Below, piece by piece: positions 7,102-15,272 of a stretch of DNA of 24,275 bases. Each line of letters opens with the position of its first letter. Position 1 is the stretch's first letter. The notes beneath the pieces were generated by a model. It was not told the DNA's origin and ran no database searches. It saw only the letters and a list, made by a program, of their open reading frames with translations. Origin of the DNA: a virus; IMG/VR virus record IMGVR_UViG_3300009130_001286, positions 1 to 24,275 of that record; one strand, written 5' to 3'. A program made the position numbers and the translations under genes.

Positions 7102-7566
7102 TTATTTGCCCGTGCTCCCTAGGGAGCCCTTTCCGCGGTCGGAGATTGTAATAGGGTACCAATCATAAATATCAGGAGTGTCAGACGCAACAAACCGAGC
7201 ATGTACTACCGGTACAACTACCGCTTGAGCTACCTTATCTCCTGGTTCTAAGTGCTGAATTTGAGTGCCCGTATTATGAAGGTTTACGAAGACCTCCCCC
7301 TCGTATCCGCTGTCTACCACACAAGCTCCCACTAAAAGCTGGCGCTTGTAGGCAACTCCCGACTTGTTCTTTACTTCCATCATGTAACCGTGCGGAATTC
7401 CAAATGCACATCCGGTTGGGACGAGCACTGTCTCGCCGGGGCCAATAGAAAGCACAGTCTCAGATTCTTCAGTGGGGGTCCACCTCAAATCTAGCCCGGC
7501 ATCGCTGGGGTTAGCACGGAGCGGAGGATACTCATCACCCCGTAACATATAATATTGTAAAATCAT
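7102..7566 (-). CDS. dut: dUTPase (dUTP diphosphatase)
   Basis: The enzyme hydrolyses dUTP to dUMP, keeping uracil out of DNA and supplying dTMP synthesis. The 154 residues carry all five trimeric dUTPase motifs: DAGLDLR, KNKSGVA, VVDSGYEGEV with the catalytic-type Asp, PGDKVAQ, and the C-terminal glycine-rich RGKGSLGSTGK arm. The start was taken at ATG 7566 (MILQYYMLRG), one base after the PurA-family stop, with AAAGGA upstream. An in-frame extension to 7653 lies inside that gene and is not supported. Expression is probably from the promoter at 8695-8723. Confidence 0.96.
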   Translation of the reverse strand: MILQYYMLRGDEYPPLRANPSDAGLDLRWTPTEESETVLSIGPGETVLVPTGCAFGIPHGYMMEVKNKSGVAYKRQLLVGACVVDSGYEGEVFVNLHNTGTQIQHLEPGDKVAQAVVVPVVHARFVASDTPDIYDWYPITISDRGKGSLGSTGK

Positions 7567-7567
7567 C

Positions 7568-8578
7568 TTAAATCCTTTCTGGTGATTCTGAAAATATGAC
7601 TTCCACATCTGTCTCAAGTGAAAGATAGTTGCTGATATATTTTTTCCAACCAACTTCTGTTCCTAGTTGCAAAAAAATTGAGTCGTTCTTATAAGACCGA
7701 AGATTCCACTTACCCACAGCACGAAGGACATCTACTTTATTAATAATAAGATCCGTCACTCCATTCACATGAATTGCTCTTTTGAGATCTCTGATATTCA
7801 GCCAGTTGCACTGCCGAGGGCGCCCTGTCGTGGCACCGAACTCGTTGCCTACTTGCTGAAGGAGATCAAAGGTGCGCCCCTTTCCGTGGAATTCTTTAGC
7901 ACCAACATATGTGTCGTATGCTTTGGTCACGCCGTATACTTTGCGCACTGCGGTGGGAGGTATACCATTCAAAAGCGCTCCGGCTGACGTACAGTGGCTC
8001 GAAGTCACATAGGGGTAATCGCCCCAATCAATATCTAAACCAAACCCTTGCGCGCCTTCGCACAAGATGACAGCTTCTGACTCTCCCTCGTGTAGCTCGC
8101 GATAGAGGTCAATAAGATATGAGCTGTCAATCAGACGTGGTACCTCACAAGCCCGGGTACCCAGGCGATTGTATTTGTCTCGATAAGCAGGTCCATTACC
8201 TTGCTTGGTGGTTCCAATTGCTGTGTCTCGGTTATCTTCGGCTAGATGTGCTGGCGTAATAATGTGCGCATTCGTTGCAATATAAACTAAGCCGGTCGTT
8301 TCAATGCCGGCTTCGTGGAGCATTTCAATTTCGTTATAAAACTGTTCAAGATTTACCACACAGCCTGCTCCAATGATCGACTTAACACCAAAAAACACTC
8401 CCGCTGGAATGTGGTGTGTCACAAACTTCTGCCCCTTATGATAAATGGTATGGCCAGCGTTGCAGCCGCCATTAAAGCGAAGGCAGTGAGTGTACTCTCC
8501 CGACTTCAAAAGATGATGAGTGACTTTTCCTTTACCCTCATCACCGTAAGACAAACCAACTACTATATCTGCTATCAT
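7568..8578 (-). CDS. purA: Short-form adenylosuccinate synthetase family (PurA or PurZ-like)
   Basis: PurA joins IMP and aspartate using GTP on the way to AMP. PurZ relatives use dGMP on the way to 2-aminoadenine nucleotides. Family motifs are complete: GDEGKGK at 12-18 with D13, NAGHT with H43, IGTTKQGNGPAY at 121-132, EGAQG at 174-178, GATTGRPRQC at 248-257 and NKVDVL at 280-285. At 336 residues it is about 95 shorter than bacterial PurA and matches archaeal PurA and phage PurZ-type enzymes. It keeps the catalytic Asp13, which classical PurZ replaces, so it is either an archaeal-type PurA or a PurZ0-like form. GGCNAGHT has Cys where bacterial PurA usually has His. ATG 8578 follows the dnaE stop by one base, with TTAGGAT upstream. 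A promoter lies at 8695-8723. Confidence 0.93.
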   Translation of the reverse strand: MIADIVVGLSYGDEGKGKVTHHLLKSGEYTHCLRFNGGCNAGHTIYHKGQKFVTHHIPAGVFFGVKSIIGAGCVVNLEQFYNEIEMLHEAGIETTGLVYIATNAHIITPAHLAEDNRDTAIGTTKQGNGPAYRDKYNRLGTRACEVPRLIDSSYLIDLYRELHEGESEAVILCEGAQGFGLDIDWGDYPYVTSSHCTSAGALLNGIPPTAVRKVYGVTKAYDTYVGAKEFHGKGRTFDLLQQVGNEFGATTGRPRQCNWLNIRDLKRAIHVNGVTDLIINKVDVLRAVGKWNLRSYKNDSIFLQLGTEVGWKKYISNYLSLETDVEVIFSESPERI

Positions 8579-8579
8579 G

Positions 8580-11500
8580 TTATCCTAACAATCTTAGATT
8601 TCTCTTAATCGAGCGGGTTGAGAACCCCCACGCTGGGTCAAAATCTAGTCTACCCATATAAGGACGATTCAGGTGAATCCTATCCTTGCCCTCTATAATA
8701 CCCCAACATCGGAACTTTGTCAAGACCGAATTTGAATCAATTACGGCGACAATCCAATACGGCTTTCCATTCTTTGTCTTCTTTCTGATAATCTCTCTCG
8801 GAATAAACCACACCAATCCCAGATCTGGGTCATAGTCCGATATGGGGGGCACGAAATTGGCTTCCAAACGTTCTCGAACTGCGTCCGTCATGACGAGGTG
8901 CATGGGGAATATTCCAGTGAGCGTCGTCAGGTTGTCGATCTCTTCGGCAACACTGAAGTCTCCCTCCTCTTTATAACTTTCTATATTCTCGTTGAACTTC
9001 TTACGACTGTAGACTCTCTCCACCGCAACCGCAGACCAAAAATGCTTACGCCCACTAAAGCGCTCGTCCATCAGGTTGTTTAGGGCCCCCGAACGGCAAA
9101 GCACATCCAACGCCTTTTTATTCAGTTTGCTGTATATAATGTCATCATGGAACAGGAACTCCTCAATATCATTGAACGGCCTGTTCGCGACGATTTGTTC
9201 GATCGCGGCATCACCCAATCCCTTAAGGCCAGCCAGCGGTTGGACCAATCGTTTAGGATTGTTGGGATCAATCTCCCATACAAACGACGAGGTGTTTACA
9301 TCGGCCTCCACAATCTCAAAGCCATTTGACTTCGCGATGTTGATTGCCTTCTCTTTGCGCTTCTCGGGTTCTTTGTCGAGGAAGGATGCCATCCATTCCA
9401 CCGGGTAGTAGTTGTATAGCCACGCGCACTGAAATGAGATTGCCGAATATGAGATTGCGTGCGACTTATTGAAGCCATAGCCGGAGAAGTACTCAAACCT
9501 CTCCCACATATCCTCGGCCTCGCCGTGACGAATTCCCTTCTCCACACAACCGTTGACAAACTTCTGCTTGAGCTTGTTCTTGACTCGTGCTCCCTTGCCT
9601 GTTCCCTTCTTGGTCAACACCTTGCGGAGCATATTGCCCTCGTCTAGCGTTAGGTCCTTCCCGAGTCGGTGCGCAAGTAGCGCAATCTGCTCTTGGAAGA
9701 TAAGGAACCCGTAGGTCTCTTGAGTTACATCCTTCACTTCCTGATTGATGTAATCAATCTCGTGAGGCATACTCTTAGCTTGAATGTATTGCTCGTGCAC
9801 ATTGGCGGAGAGTGGACCTGGGCGATAGATTGAAGTGATGGCCGAGATATCAACTAGTGACTTCGGCTTTGCGTTCGCGCAGAATTCCTGTGCCCGCTGT
9901 TCTGTGAATTGAAAAATTCCCGCGAAGTTTGCTCGCTGGAATATGTTTTTATACACGGCTTGATCTTCAAAGTCGATAACATCGGGATGGAGATTCTCAT
10001 CATAGAATTTCTTTACGTCTTCGAATGTAGGGGCCTCCACATTATGATGCCTCTTCAAGATGTGCCGGATGGCACCTTCAATCATTCGGAGAGTCGACAG
10101 GCCCAGCAAGTCAAACTTAATAAACCCGAGTGGTTCCAAATGTCGGACATTCTGGCCCTCGGACCATGGCGACTGTCGAACACCACCCGAACTAATGATC
10201 GGCATATGCTCATTCAAGTCGTCAGCAATCAATACACCCCCCGCATGACGAGAGCAGGAACGAACCTGGCCCACAAGTGCTTCAACGTGCGTCTTGATGT
10301 GCGGATACTTTACTAGGAAACCGCGCAAGGAGGGCGACAGTTCCATCACCTCTTCCCAAGTTGGAGTATAAACTCCTGCCTTGATACCATGCTTCATCTT
10401 TGCTGCCGGCGTCGCTTCGAAAATCATACTGGATGTTACTTTATTAACTTCGGTAAACTCAATCCCATAGAACTTTGAAATGTCTTTGATAAGAGACTTC
10501 AACTGAAGTGTGTTCCAATTTGAAATGGGAACCACCGAGTTCTTACCCCAGTCTTCCATAAGCATCTCTTTGAGTTCCATCGGCTCTGCAACATCATAGT
10601 CAATATCTGGATAGTCGGTCGCATCCTTACGCAAGAATCTCTCAAAGAGAAGCCCATATTTGATTGGATCAATCTGAGTAATGCCCAACACATACGCCAC
10701 AAGTGAACCTGCGGCTGAGCCTCGTCCGGGGCCCGTCAGTTGGACCTCGTTTGCCTTGTCGGAAATAGCCTTCATTGTCAGGAAGTATTTGCTGAACCCT
10801 CGGTCTTCAATAACATCGAGTTCCATCTGCAATCGATCGGTATACTCCTTATTGTCATGGAGTCCGCGTTGGCGCAGCCCCTCCAGAGCATAGTTTACCA
10901 AAGCCTCTGCATCGGTAAATCCTGCCGGCACCACAAAATCTGGAAGCTTCACCGTCGTGTCCGGGGTAAAGTCCTCGATTCGATTGAACGCTATGTTGTG
11001 CGTTTCCGTAATTGAGCTCATCACCAACTCATCATCGTACTCAAAACCCCCTGTCTTAGAATAATACTTATAGGCATCCCACATCTGGTTGCCGTTCTTC
11101 GGATACAATTCATACCCAATCTCTTCGACACCAGCGGGCAACTCTGTGTTGTCTTCCGCCCACGCCGGGGCCCCCTTGCCGAGCCAACCAAGTCGCTTGT
11201 ATAGTTCGCGATCCTTCCAGGCTTCGGTGTTGGGATAATGACTGTCAGCTGTGGAAATCAGCGTAATATCAAATTCTTTACATACCTTAATAATGTATTG
11301 ATTCAGCTCGTGCTGCTCCGGGATATTGTTCCATTGAAGTTCCCCATACCAGCGGTCTCCAAAGATCTCAACAAAGCGTCGACTGGTTTCCCTCATCGCC
11401 TCCATCACAGCCTCGGGCCCTTCCTCTCGGTTAGCCCAATAGTTCCCAGCGTAGGGTCCGCCCAGACAAGCAGACGCAGCAATCACACCCTCCGAGTATT

Positions 11501-12017
11501 TGTCCAATAGCTTATAGTCTACACGCGGGTATCGATAGAAGTTCTCTTCCTTATAAGATTCTGAAATAAGCTTAAATAGATTGTTGAGTCCCGTCTGGTT
11601 CTGTGCCAGAAGAACAAGATGGCGCCGTCGATTGATGACCGACTTGATGGCCTTCTTGGAAGCGTCTTCGTCTTCGACCGTAGCACCTGAGGTGTCACCC
11701 TCCTTGGCTAGTGTCCGGGCGAGCTTCTTGTCTTCCTTAATCCTCTCATAGTCATCTCGCCACTCATCAATGGACGGCAAGAAGTATGCTTCTACTCCAA
11801 AGATTGGCTTGAATTCCTTCCCTTCGGACTTCATCTTCTGCCAATGCAGAAACTGGTGTGAGAACCCATTCATGTTCCCGTGGTCTGTGAGGGCAAGAGC
11901 TTCGCCCCCGTTCTCATAGCAAAAATCCATATGCTCATCCGGATAACCGATGGCATCAAAAATAGAACCGGCCACGCTATGTGCATGCAGTCCCACGAAC
12001 GGAATCTTCTTCGTCAT
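8580..12017 (-). CDS. dnaE: DNA polymerase III alpha subunit (DnaE type)
   Basis: This is a C-family replicative polymerase of 1145 residues, close to E. coli DnaE (about 1160). The N-terminal PHP domain has GLHAHS (H11, H13) and LTDHGNMNGF (about 43-52). The palm has GPGRGSAAGSLVAY (429-442), PDIDYD with the two catalytic aspartates (471-475) and KFDLLGL with the third (about 634-640). The fingers and helix-hairpin-helix regions follow (YRPGPL; GYGFNKSHA), and a short OB-like C-terminus ends it. ATG 12017 overlaps the upstream stop (ATGA), with AGGGGA nine bases before. A promoter lies at 12087-12115. Most T4-like phages use a B-family polymerase, so a full DnaE is notable. No clamp or clamp loader is in the window. 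Confidence 0.97.
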   Translation of the reverse strand: MTKKIPFVGLHAHSVAGSIFDAIGYPDEHMDFCYENGGEALALTDHGNMNGFSHQFLHWQKMKSEGKEFKPIFGVEAYFLPSIDEWRDDYERIKEDKKLARTLAKEGDTSGATVEDEDASKKAIKSVINRRRHLVLLAQNQTGLNNLFKLISESYKEENFYRYPRVDYKLLDKYSEGVIAASACLGGPYAGNYWANREEGPEAVMEAMRETSRRFVEIFGDRWYGELQWNNIPEQHELNQYIIKVCKEFDITLISTADSHYPNTEAWKDRELYKRLGWLGKGAPAWAEDNTELPAGVEEIGYELYPKNGNQMWDAYKYYSKTGGFEYDDELVMSSITETHNIAFNRIEDFTPDTTVKLPDFVVPAGFTDAEALVNYALEGLRQRGLHDNKEYTDRLQMELDVIEDRGFSKYFLTMKAISDKANEVQLTGPGRGSAAGSLVAYVLGITQIDPIKYGLLFERFLRKDATDYPDIDYDVAEPMELKEMLMEDWGKNSVVPISNWNTLQLKSLIKDISKFYGIEFTEVNKVTSSMIFEATPAAKMKHGIKAGVYTPTWEEVMELSPSLRGFLVKYPHIKTHVEALVGQVRSCSRHAGGVLIADDLNEHMPIISSGGVRQSPWSEGQNVRHLEPLGFIKFDLLGLSTLRMIEGAIRHILKRHHNVEAPTFEDVKKFYDENLHPDVIDFEDQAVYKNIFQRANFAGIFQFTEQRAQEFCANAKPKSLVDISAITSIYRPGPLSANVHEQYIQAKSMPHEIDYINQEVKDVTQETYGFLIFQEQIALLAHRLGKDLTLDEGNMLRKVLTKKGTGKGARVKNKLKQKFVNGCVEKGIRHGEAEDMWERFEYFSGYGFNKSHAISYSAISFQCAWLYNYYPVEWMASFLDKEPEKRKEKAINIAKSNGFEIVEADVNTSSFVWEIDPNNPKRLVQPLAGLKGLGDAAIEQIVANRPFNDIEEFLFHDDIIYSKLNKKALDVLCRSGALNNLMDERFSGRKHFWSAVAVERVYSRKKFNENIESYKEEGDFSVAEEIDNLTTLTGIFPMHLVMTDAVRERLEANFVPPISDYDPDLGLVWFIPREIIRKKTKNGKPYWIVAVIDSNSVLTKFRCWGIIEGKDRIHLNRPYMGRLDFDPAWGFSTRSIKRNLRLLG
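8695..8723 (-). promoter_or_regulatory. Sigma-70-type promoter for the purA-dut-clpP unit
   Basis: On the minus strand TTGACA (8718-8723), 17 bases, TATTAT (8695-8700). It lies in the last part of dnaE. The predicted start near 8688 gives a leader of about 110 bases to the PurA-family ATG. Confidence 0.7.
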
Positions 12018-12862
12018 TTATTTCTTCCCCTATACATTGTGTTAGTGTTCGGACGCTTGGTTCTCTGTCCAAGTTCCGATGATATAAATTTACCATATCC
12101 TTCCCATGTTGTCAAGTCATAAAAAGAATTCATTTCCTGGGTCGTCCCCGGTCGAGCGCCCTCAAAAACATCGGCTAGCCCGTAGCCTAAAGACACTAGC
12201 CGCTCCTCAGGAGGAAGTTTTTCCGTAGGCATTCCCTCATCTGGTGCTTTCCAGATCGAAGAGTTAGTGGTAATCACATGCTTGGCTCTTCGCCACTCTT
12301 CTGGATCTATGACGAAACTCAAAGGGACACCATCTTTTACAGTTTTTCCATTATGCGAGAAATAAAATGGTGCGTTCTTGCGTAGTAATGAACGATGCTC
12401 TAATACTTCTTTTGGATCCATCATCCCCATAGGAAATGATACATAGTATTGATCAGGGCGAACCCACCTAGAAAACTTGGTATGTATCCAGTATGCAACG
12501 TTAGCACCATAAATGACAGACCACGCGTAGTTGTCTACCTTATCTCGATGTTTGGGATGAATAGGGACATAATAAATTGGAACTTCTATATGTTTGGTTT
12601 GTCCAAACTTAGCGAAGGTGCCGCGTTGAATGCTGTCTATATCGGTCGCGACCTCTCCTAGTCGGTGGCGCAGCAGTGGCGCCACATCATCGTTAGCTAC
12701 GATCCAGATTGAAGCGCAGCCCGCGTGGAGGCACTCATAAACTGTCGCCTCAATAGCTGCGTAATTGGGCCCCACCGGCATGAGCGAAGCGTCCCATTCC
12801 ATTCCAAACTCGGTCCGCATTCCCGCCACGGGAATAATTGCCGGCATGTTCAATTTACTCAT
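12014..12862 (-). CDS. Degenerate nucleotidyltransferase-like protein
   Basis: The product has 282 residues. The first 60 resemble a GT-A/Rossmann nucleotidyltransferase: a strand (PAIIPVAG), a basic loop (MRTEF), then SLMPVG, a helix (AAIEATVYECLHAGC) and a strand (SIWIVAND). This is the order seen in sugar-phosphate nucleotidylyltransferases. However, the GG-x-G-T-R-x-x-P-x-T signature and the Pro-Lys motif are missing, so activity is uncertain. The middle holds YYVP and a conserved-looking YYVSFPMGMMDP block (about residues 144-155); the C-terminus is basic. No known phage function is recognised. ATG 12862 overlaps the upstream stop by 8 bases; a second in-frame ATG lies at 12847. It is coupled to dnaE by ATGA. 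Confidence 0.72.
   Translation of the reverse strand: MSKLNMPAIIPVAGMRTEFGMEWDASLMPVGPNYAAIEATVYECLHAGCASIWIVANDDVAPLLRHRLGEVATDIDSIQRGTFAKFGQTKHIEVPIYYVPIHPKHRDKVDNYAWSVIYGANVAYWIHTKFSRWVRPDQYYVSFPMGMMDPKEVLEHRSLLRKNAPFYFSHNGKTVKDGVPLSFVIDPEEWRRAKHVITTNSSIWKAPDEGMPTEKLPPEERLVSLGYGLADVFEGARPGTTQEMNSFYDLTTWEGYGKFISSELGQRTKRPNTNTMYRGRNK
12087..12115 (-). promoter_or_regulatory. Sigma-70-type promoter for dnaE
   Basis: On the minus strand TTGACA (12110-12115), 17 bases, TAAATT (12087-12092). The -10 is weak (4 of 6), but the -35 and spacing match the other sites. The predicted start near 12080 leaves about 63 bases of leader before the ATG at 12017. Confidence 0.55.
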
Positions 12863-13583
12863 GAAGAACTATTCTTTTATCCAAGTCTTCAGTCACATCA
12901 AAGTGAAACGCGCTCTTAATGGCATGCCGAAACGAATGCTCAATTACAAGACTTCTCCCATTCGGCTGCTTAATTTGATACTCTTTAAGTTTACGATTCA
13001 AAAGAATGCGGATCACCGTCTCAGAACAATCAAAGCTCCTGATATCCCCCGCACTTATGATGCTCGTGGTAACAATGTCTTTAAAATCGCCGCCCTTGTT
13101 TCTATCTATACGATTTGATGGAACAAATTGAATTGTCTTTACGAAACTATTGCGCAGATTGATCAGGATATCTCGACCCAATCGCGAGCCGGCAGTAATA
13201 TCAAACATATCATGCACCAAATACTCGGAGACTACCTCTTCAGCGCCGATATACCCACAGTTATCTAAGTCAAAGATATGAAGTTTCTTAAAGTTAATCA
13301 CTACTTTGGTGTTACCTTGCGTAACCACTTTAAGTTTTCCTTCGTCTAAGCCAACTGTCTGAACATCAAAAGGAATTGGAAGCAAGGATCTCATCCCGAG
13401 ATCGAAGATGCCTGCGTACCATTTGCTTTTAATATCTTGGTATCCCACAAAGTGATGGAAAGGGCGCTGCTCGCTGTTCACAATCAGATGATAGCCGTGC
13501 TCTCGCGCAAACGAAACAGCCTCCTCTCGCCACCCAAGGACTATGTTGTCGAAGGTGTATTCAAGAGGAGGCAGTTTCATCAT
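12855..13583 (-). CDS. Unknown 242-residue protein, possibly leaderless mRNA
   Basis: No family is recognised. The sequence is mixed alpha/beta and soluble, with no signal peptide or membrane segment. Strands such as LEYTFDNIVLGW, HLIVNSE and KVVINFKKLHIFDLD suggest a compact globular domain followed by a Lys/Arg-rich half (about 160-230). It lies upstream of, and overlaps by 8 bases, the nucleotidyltransferase-like gene, which in turn overlaps dnaE, suggesting a replication-time role. Two consecutive ATGs (13583 and 13580) sit six bases after the -10 of promoter 13590-13618, and there is no ribosome-binding site, so the mRNA should begin at or next to the start codon. Confidence 0.72.
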   Translation of the reverse strand: MMKLPPLEYTFDNIVLGWREEAVSFAREHGYHLIVNSEQRPFHHFVGYQDIKSKWYAGIFDLGMRSLLPIPFDVQTVGLDEGKLKVVTQGNTKVVINFKKLHIFDLDNCGYIGAEEVVSEYLVHDMFDITAGSRLGRDILINLRNSFVKTIQFVPSNRIDRNKGGDFKDIVTTSIISAGDIRSFDCSETVIRILLNRKLKEYQIKQPNGRSLVIEHSFRHAIKSAFHFDVTEDLDKRIVLHE

Positions 13584-13589
13584 AGTGCT

Positions 13590-13618
13590 AGTATAACACT
13601 GATGATGGGCTAGGTCAA
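13590..13618 (-). promoter_or_regulatory. Sigma-70-type promoter for the unknown-NTase-dnaE unit
   Basis: On the minus strand TTGACC (13613-13618), 17 bases, TATACT (13590-13595), with TGT before the -10. It fills the 42-base gap between genes. The six-base discriminator AGCACT puts the predicted +1 on the A of the ATG at 13583. Confidence 0.78.
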
Positions 13619-13625
13619 GGGATTA

Positions 13626-15272
13626 TTATATCTTTTGAATCTCGGAGCCGGTAACTTGAAATATGTTAAATTGTAGGTCGTCACGCCACAGTGCGTACCT
13701 ATCCCTGAAGGCTTTGTACTCGGCGAGAGGCTCCTCCCTATCATCAAACACATTTACGACGTCGACCTCGGGATAACGCTCCCAAATATTTTCCAGTCGG
13801 TCGACCTTAGAAAGACGACCTTTCTTAAGCATAATCTTATCAAAGTTGTAGCCACGATCACTCAAAAATTGACTTATCCTATCATATAATTTCGTGTTGC
13901 GATTAGAAATAACTACAGTCCGTGCCGAAGGGTCGGTGGAGAGCGCATCATATATTTTACGTAGGGTTTCGTTTTCCTCAATTTGTAACTCGTCAGCCAA
14001 ACTTTCTTCGCGACCGAACCATCCTTCGTGGGGATATTCTTTCCCGAAAACTTTTTCATAACGCTCTTTTCCAGTCTCTGCATCGGGAGTAAAAAATAAA
14101 GTTTTATCAAAATCAAAAACATTTAAAGTTTTAACACTAGGGTCTTCGTCTCCTATACTCTCGCGTACGGCCTTCACTGTTTCGCCTCGTGTTGAGAGTT
14201 GCGATACATTTTTATTAAATGCAGCGGCTGCGTTGACACCGCCGGGGCCGTGTTGCCCTTTAACCCCCAAGTCTAGTGCCACAAGTCGATTGTCGCCCGA
14301 GCGACCGAACTGTTCCTGATGGATGTCATTCCATGGGGTCTTATTATCAATGCGGATCTCCTTAACCAAACCAATAATGGACTGTAGATCCTCAGCCAAA
14401 GTATTTTTTGTAAAGCTCTTCTTGGGAGGGCGCCGAAATGTGGGATGACCGGCAAGGAACTGTACAATGTCCTTGGCATAGGGTACGTCGTTTTCTATCC
14501 CCAAATAATTTAAAATTATTTTCTTCAGATTGACCGGCCGATCCCAGCTGTTGACCATAACGAACTCTTTTGTTTTAGTCTTGCGAAACTTATTAAATTC
14601 ATTTATTGTAATGTTTCGTTGCTTTTTGGTAGCTCCCTGAAGAAACTCTTCTAGGCTTCCAAACCGGGCTGGGAGATTGGCGGCGGCGTCGCTATTCATA
14701 AACGCTAAAAAAATACTATCCACACGTTCTTGAAGCTCGGGGGCCCCTAACTGGTATAGCTGTACCAACTTATTCAGGTCTACGTTGGAGAGACGATTAA
14801 AAGCATCATAACCCAATTCCACATAGCGATAAATGTAAGGGTCCGGAGTTACCCTCTGCATGACAATGTAATAAACATCCTTAGTGGGCTTTGCTTGCTC
14901 GGGGGTGTAACTAGAACCTGTTTTATAAAAATAAACAGGCTGATCTAAAGCTATCTTTCCTGTGGAGTAAACTTGAGCTGTCTGCGGCATATTCTTGGAC
15001 ACAAGAGGTAGATTTTTTGCAGCGTTATCCAATGAATGAAACATTTTTATGACGCGCTTGTCGTCTAAGGAAATTACAATGCCTTCGGCTCCAGCGGCTT
15101 CTAGCTTGGGGTCCAGCTGGGCCTTAGCTGAGCCCGGTAGCTTCGGGGTAAGAACGCTCAGCAGCTCGTGCGCCAAAGGGCGCTCTTGGGTCTCGTCTCC
15201 CACAAAATAAAAATTTTCCTTAAGAAGTGTGCCTTTTGTATACCTCCGCCATCTTTCAAATAGAAGCTTCAT
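13626..15272 (-). CDS. Protein-kinase-like domain fused to a HAD phosphatase-like domain, with capsid-targeting-like N-terminus
   Basis: The 548-residue product begins MKLLFERWRRY and reaches L17-K18-E19, resembling a T4-type capsid-targeting sequence. Residues about 55-340 look kinase-like: a glycine loop (GAEG, 61-64), VIKM with K76, a hinge-like YYIVMQRV (134-141), a catalytic-loop-like WNDIHQEQFG (D316, with Q321 where Asn is usual) and ALDLG (D334) in the DFG place. Residues about 380-535 are HAD-like: FDFDKT (D387, D389, T391), VVISNR (S456), K483/K484 and FDDREE (D510, D511), so all four HAD motifs are present. It would add and/or remove phosphates on an unknown substrate. ATG follows directly on the stop of the sibling-leader gene at 15273-16049. 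Domain calls are from motif reading. The kinase half is less certain than the HAD half. Confidence 0.82.
   Translation of the reverse strand: MKLLFERWRRYTKGTLLKENFYFVGDETQERPLAHELLSVLTPKLPGSAKAQLDPKLEAAGAEGIVISLDDKRVIKMFHSLDNAAKNLPLVSKNMPQTAQVYSTGKIALDQPVYFYKTGSSYTPEQAKPTKDVYYIVMQRVTPDPYIYRYVELGYDAFNRLSNVDLNKLVQLYQLGAPELQERVDSIFLAFMNSDAAANLPARFGSLEEFLQGATKKQRNITINEFNKFRKTKTKEFVMVNSWDRPVNLKKIILNYLGIENDVPYAKDIVQFLAGHPTFRRPPKKSFTKNTLAEDLQSIIGLVKEIRIDNKTPWNDIHQEQFGRSGDNRLVALDLGVKGQHGPGGVNAAAAFNKNVSQLSTRGETVKAVRESIGDEDPSVKTLNVFDFDKTLFFTPDAETGKERYEKVFGKEYPHEGWFGREESLADELQIEENETLRKIYDALSTDPSARTVVISNRNTKLYDRISQFLSDRGYNFDKIMLKKGRLSKVDRLENIWERYPEVDVVNVFDDREEPLAEYKAFRDRYALWRDDLQFNIFQVTGSEIQKI

Noticed and set aside
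7568-8578. Calling this gene a classical PurZ
   Set aside because: The catalytic Asp13 of PurA is kept, whereas classical PurZ has lost it. Only a broader PurA/PurZ-family call is supported.
855-9408. Many open frames of 60-196 codons on the plus strand
   Set aside because: They lie opposite minus-strand genes with clear family motifs, have no consistent ribosome-binding sites, and give Ser- or Arg-rich, low-complexity products (for example 4021-4359 opposite the acidic gene).
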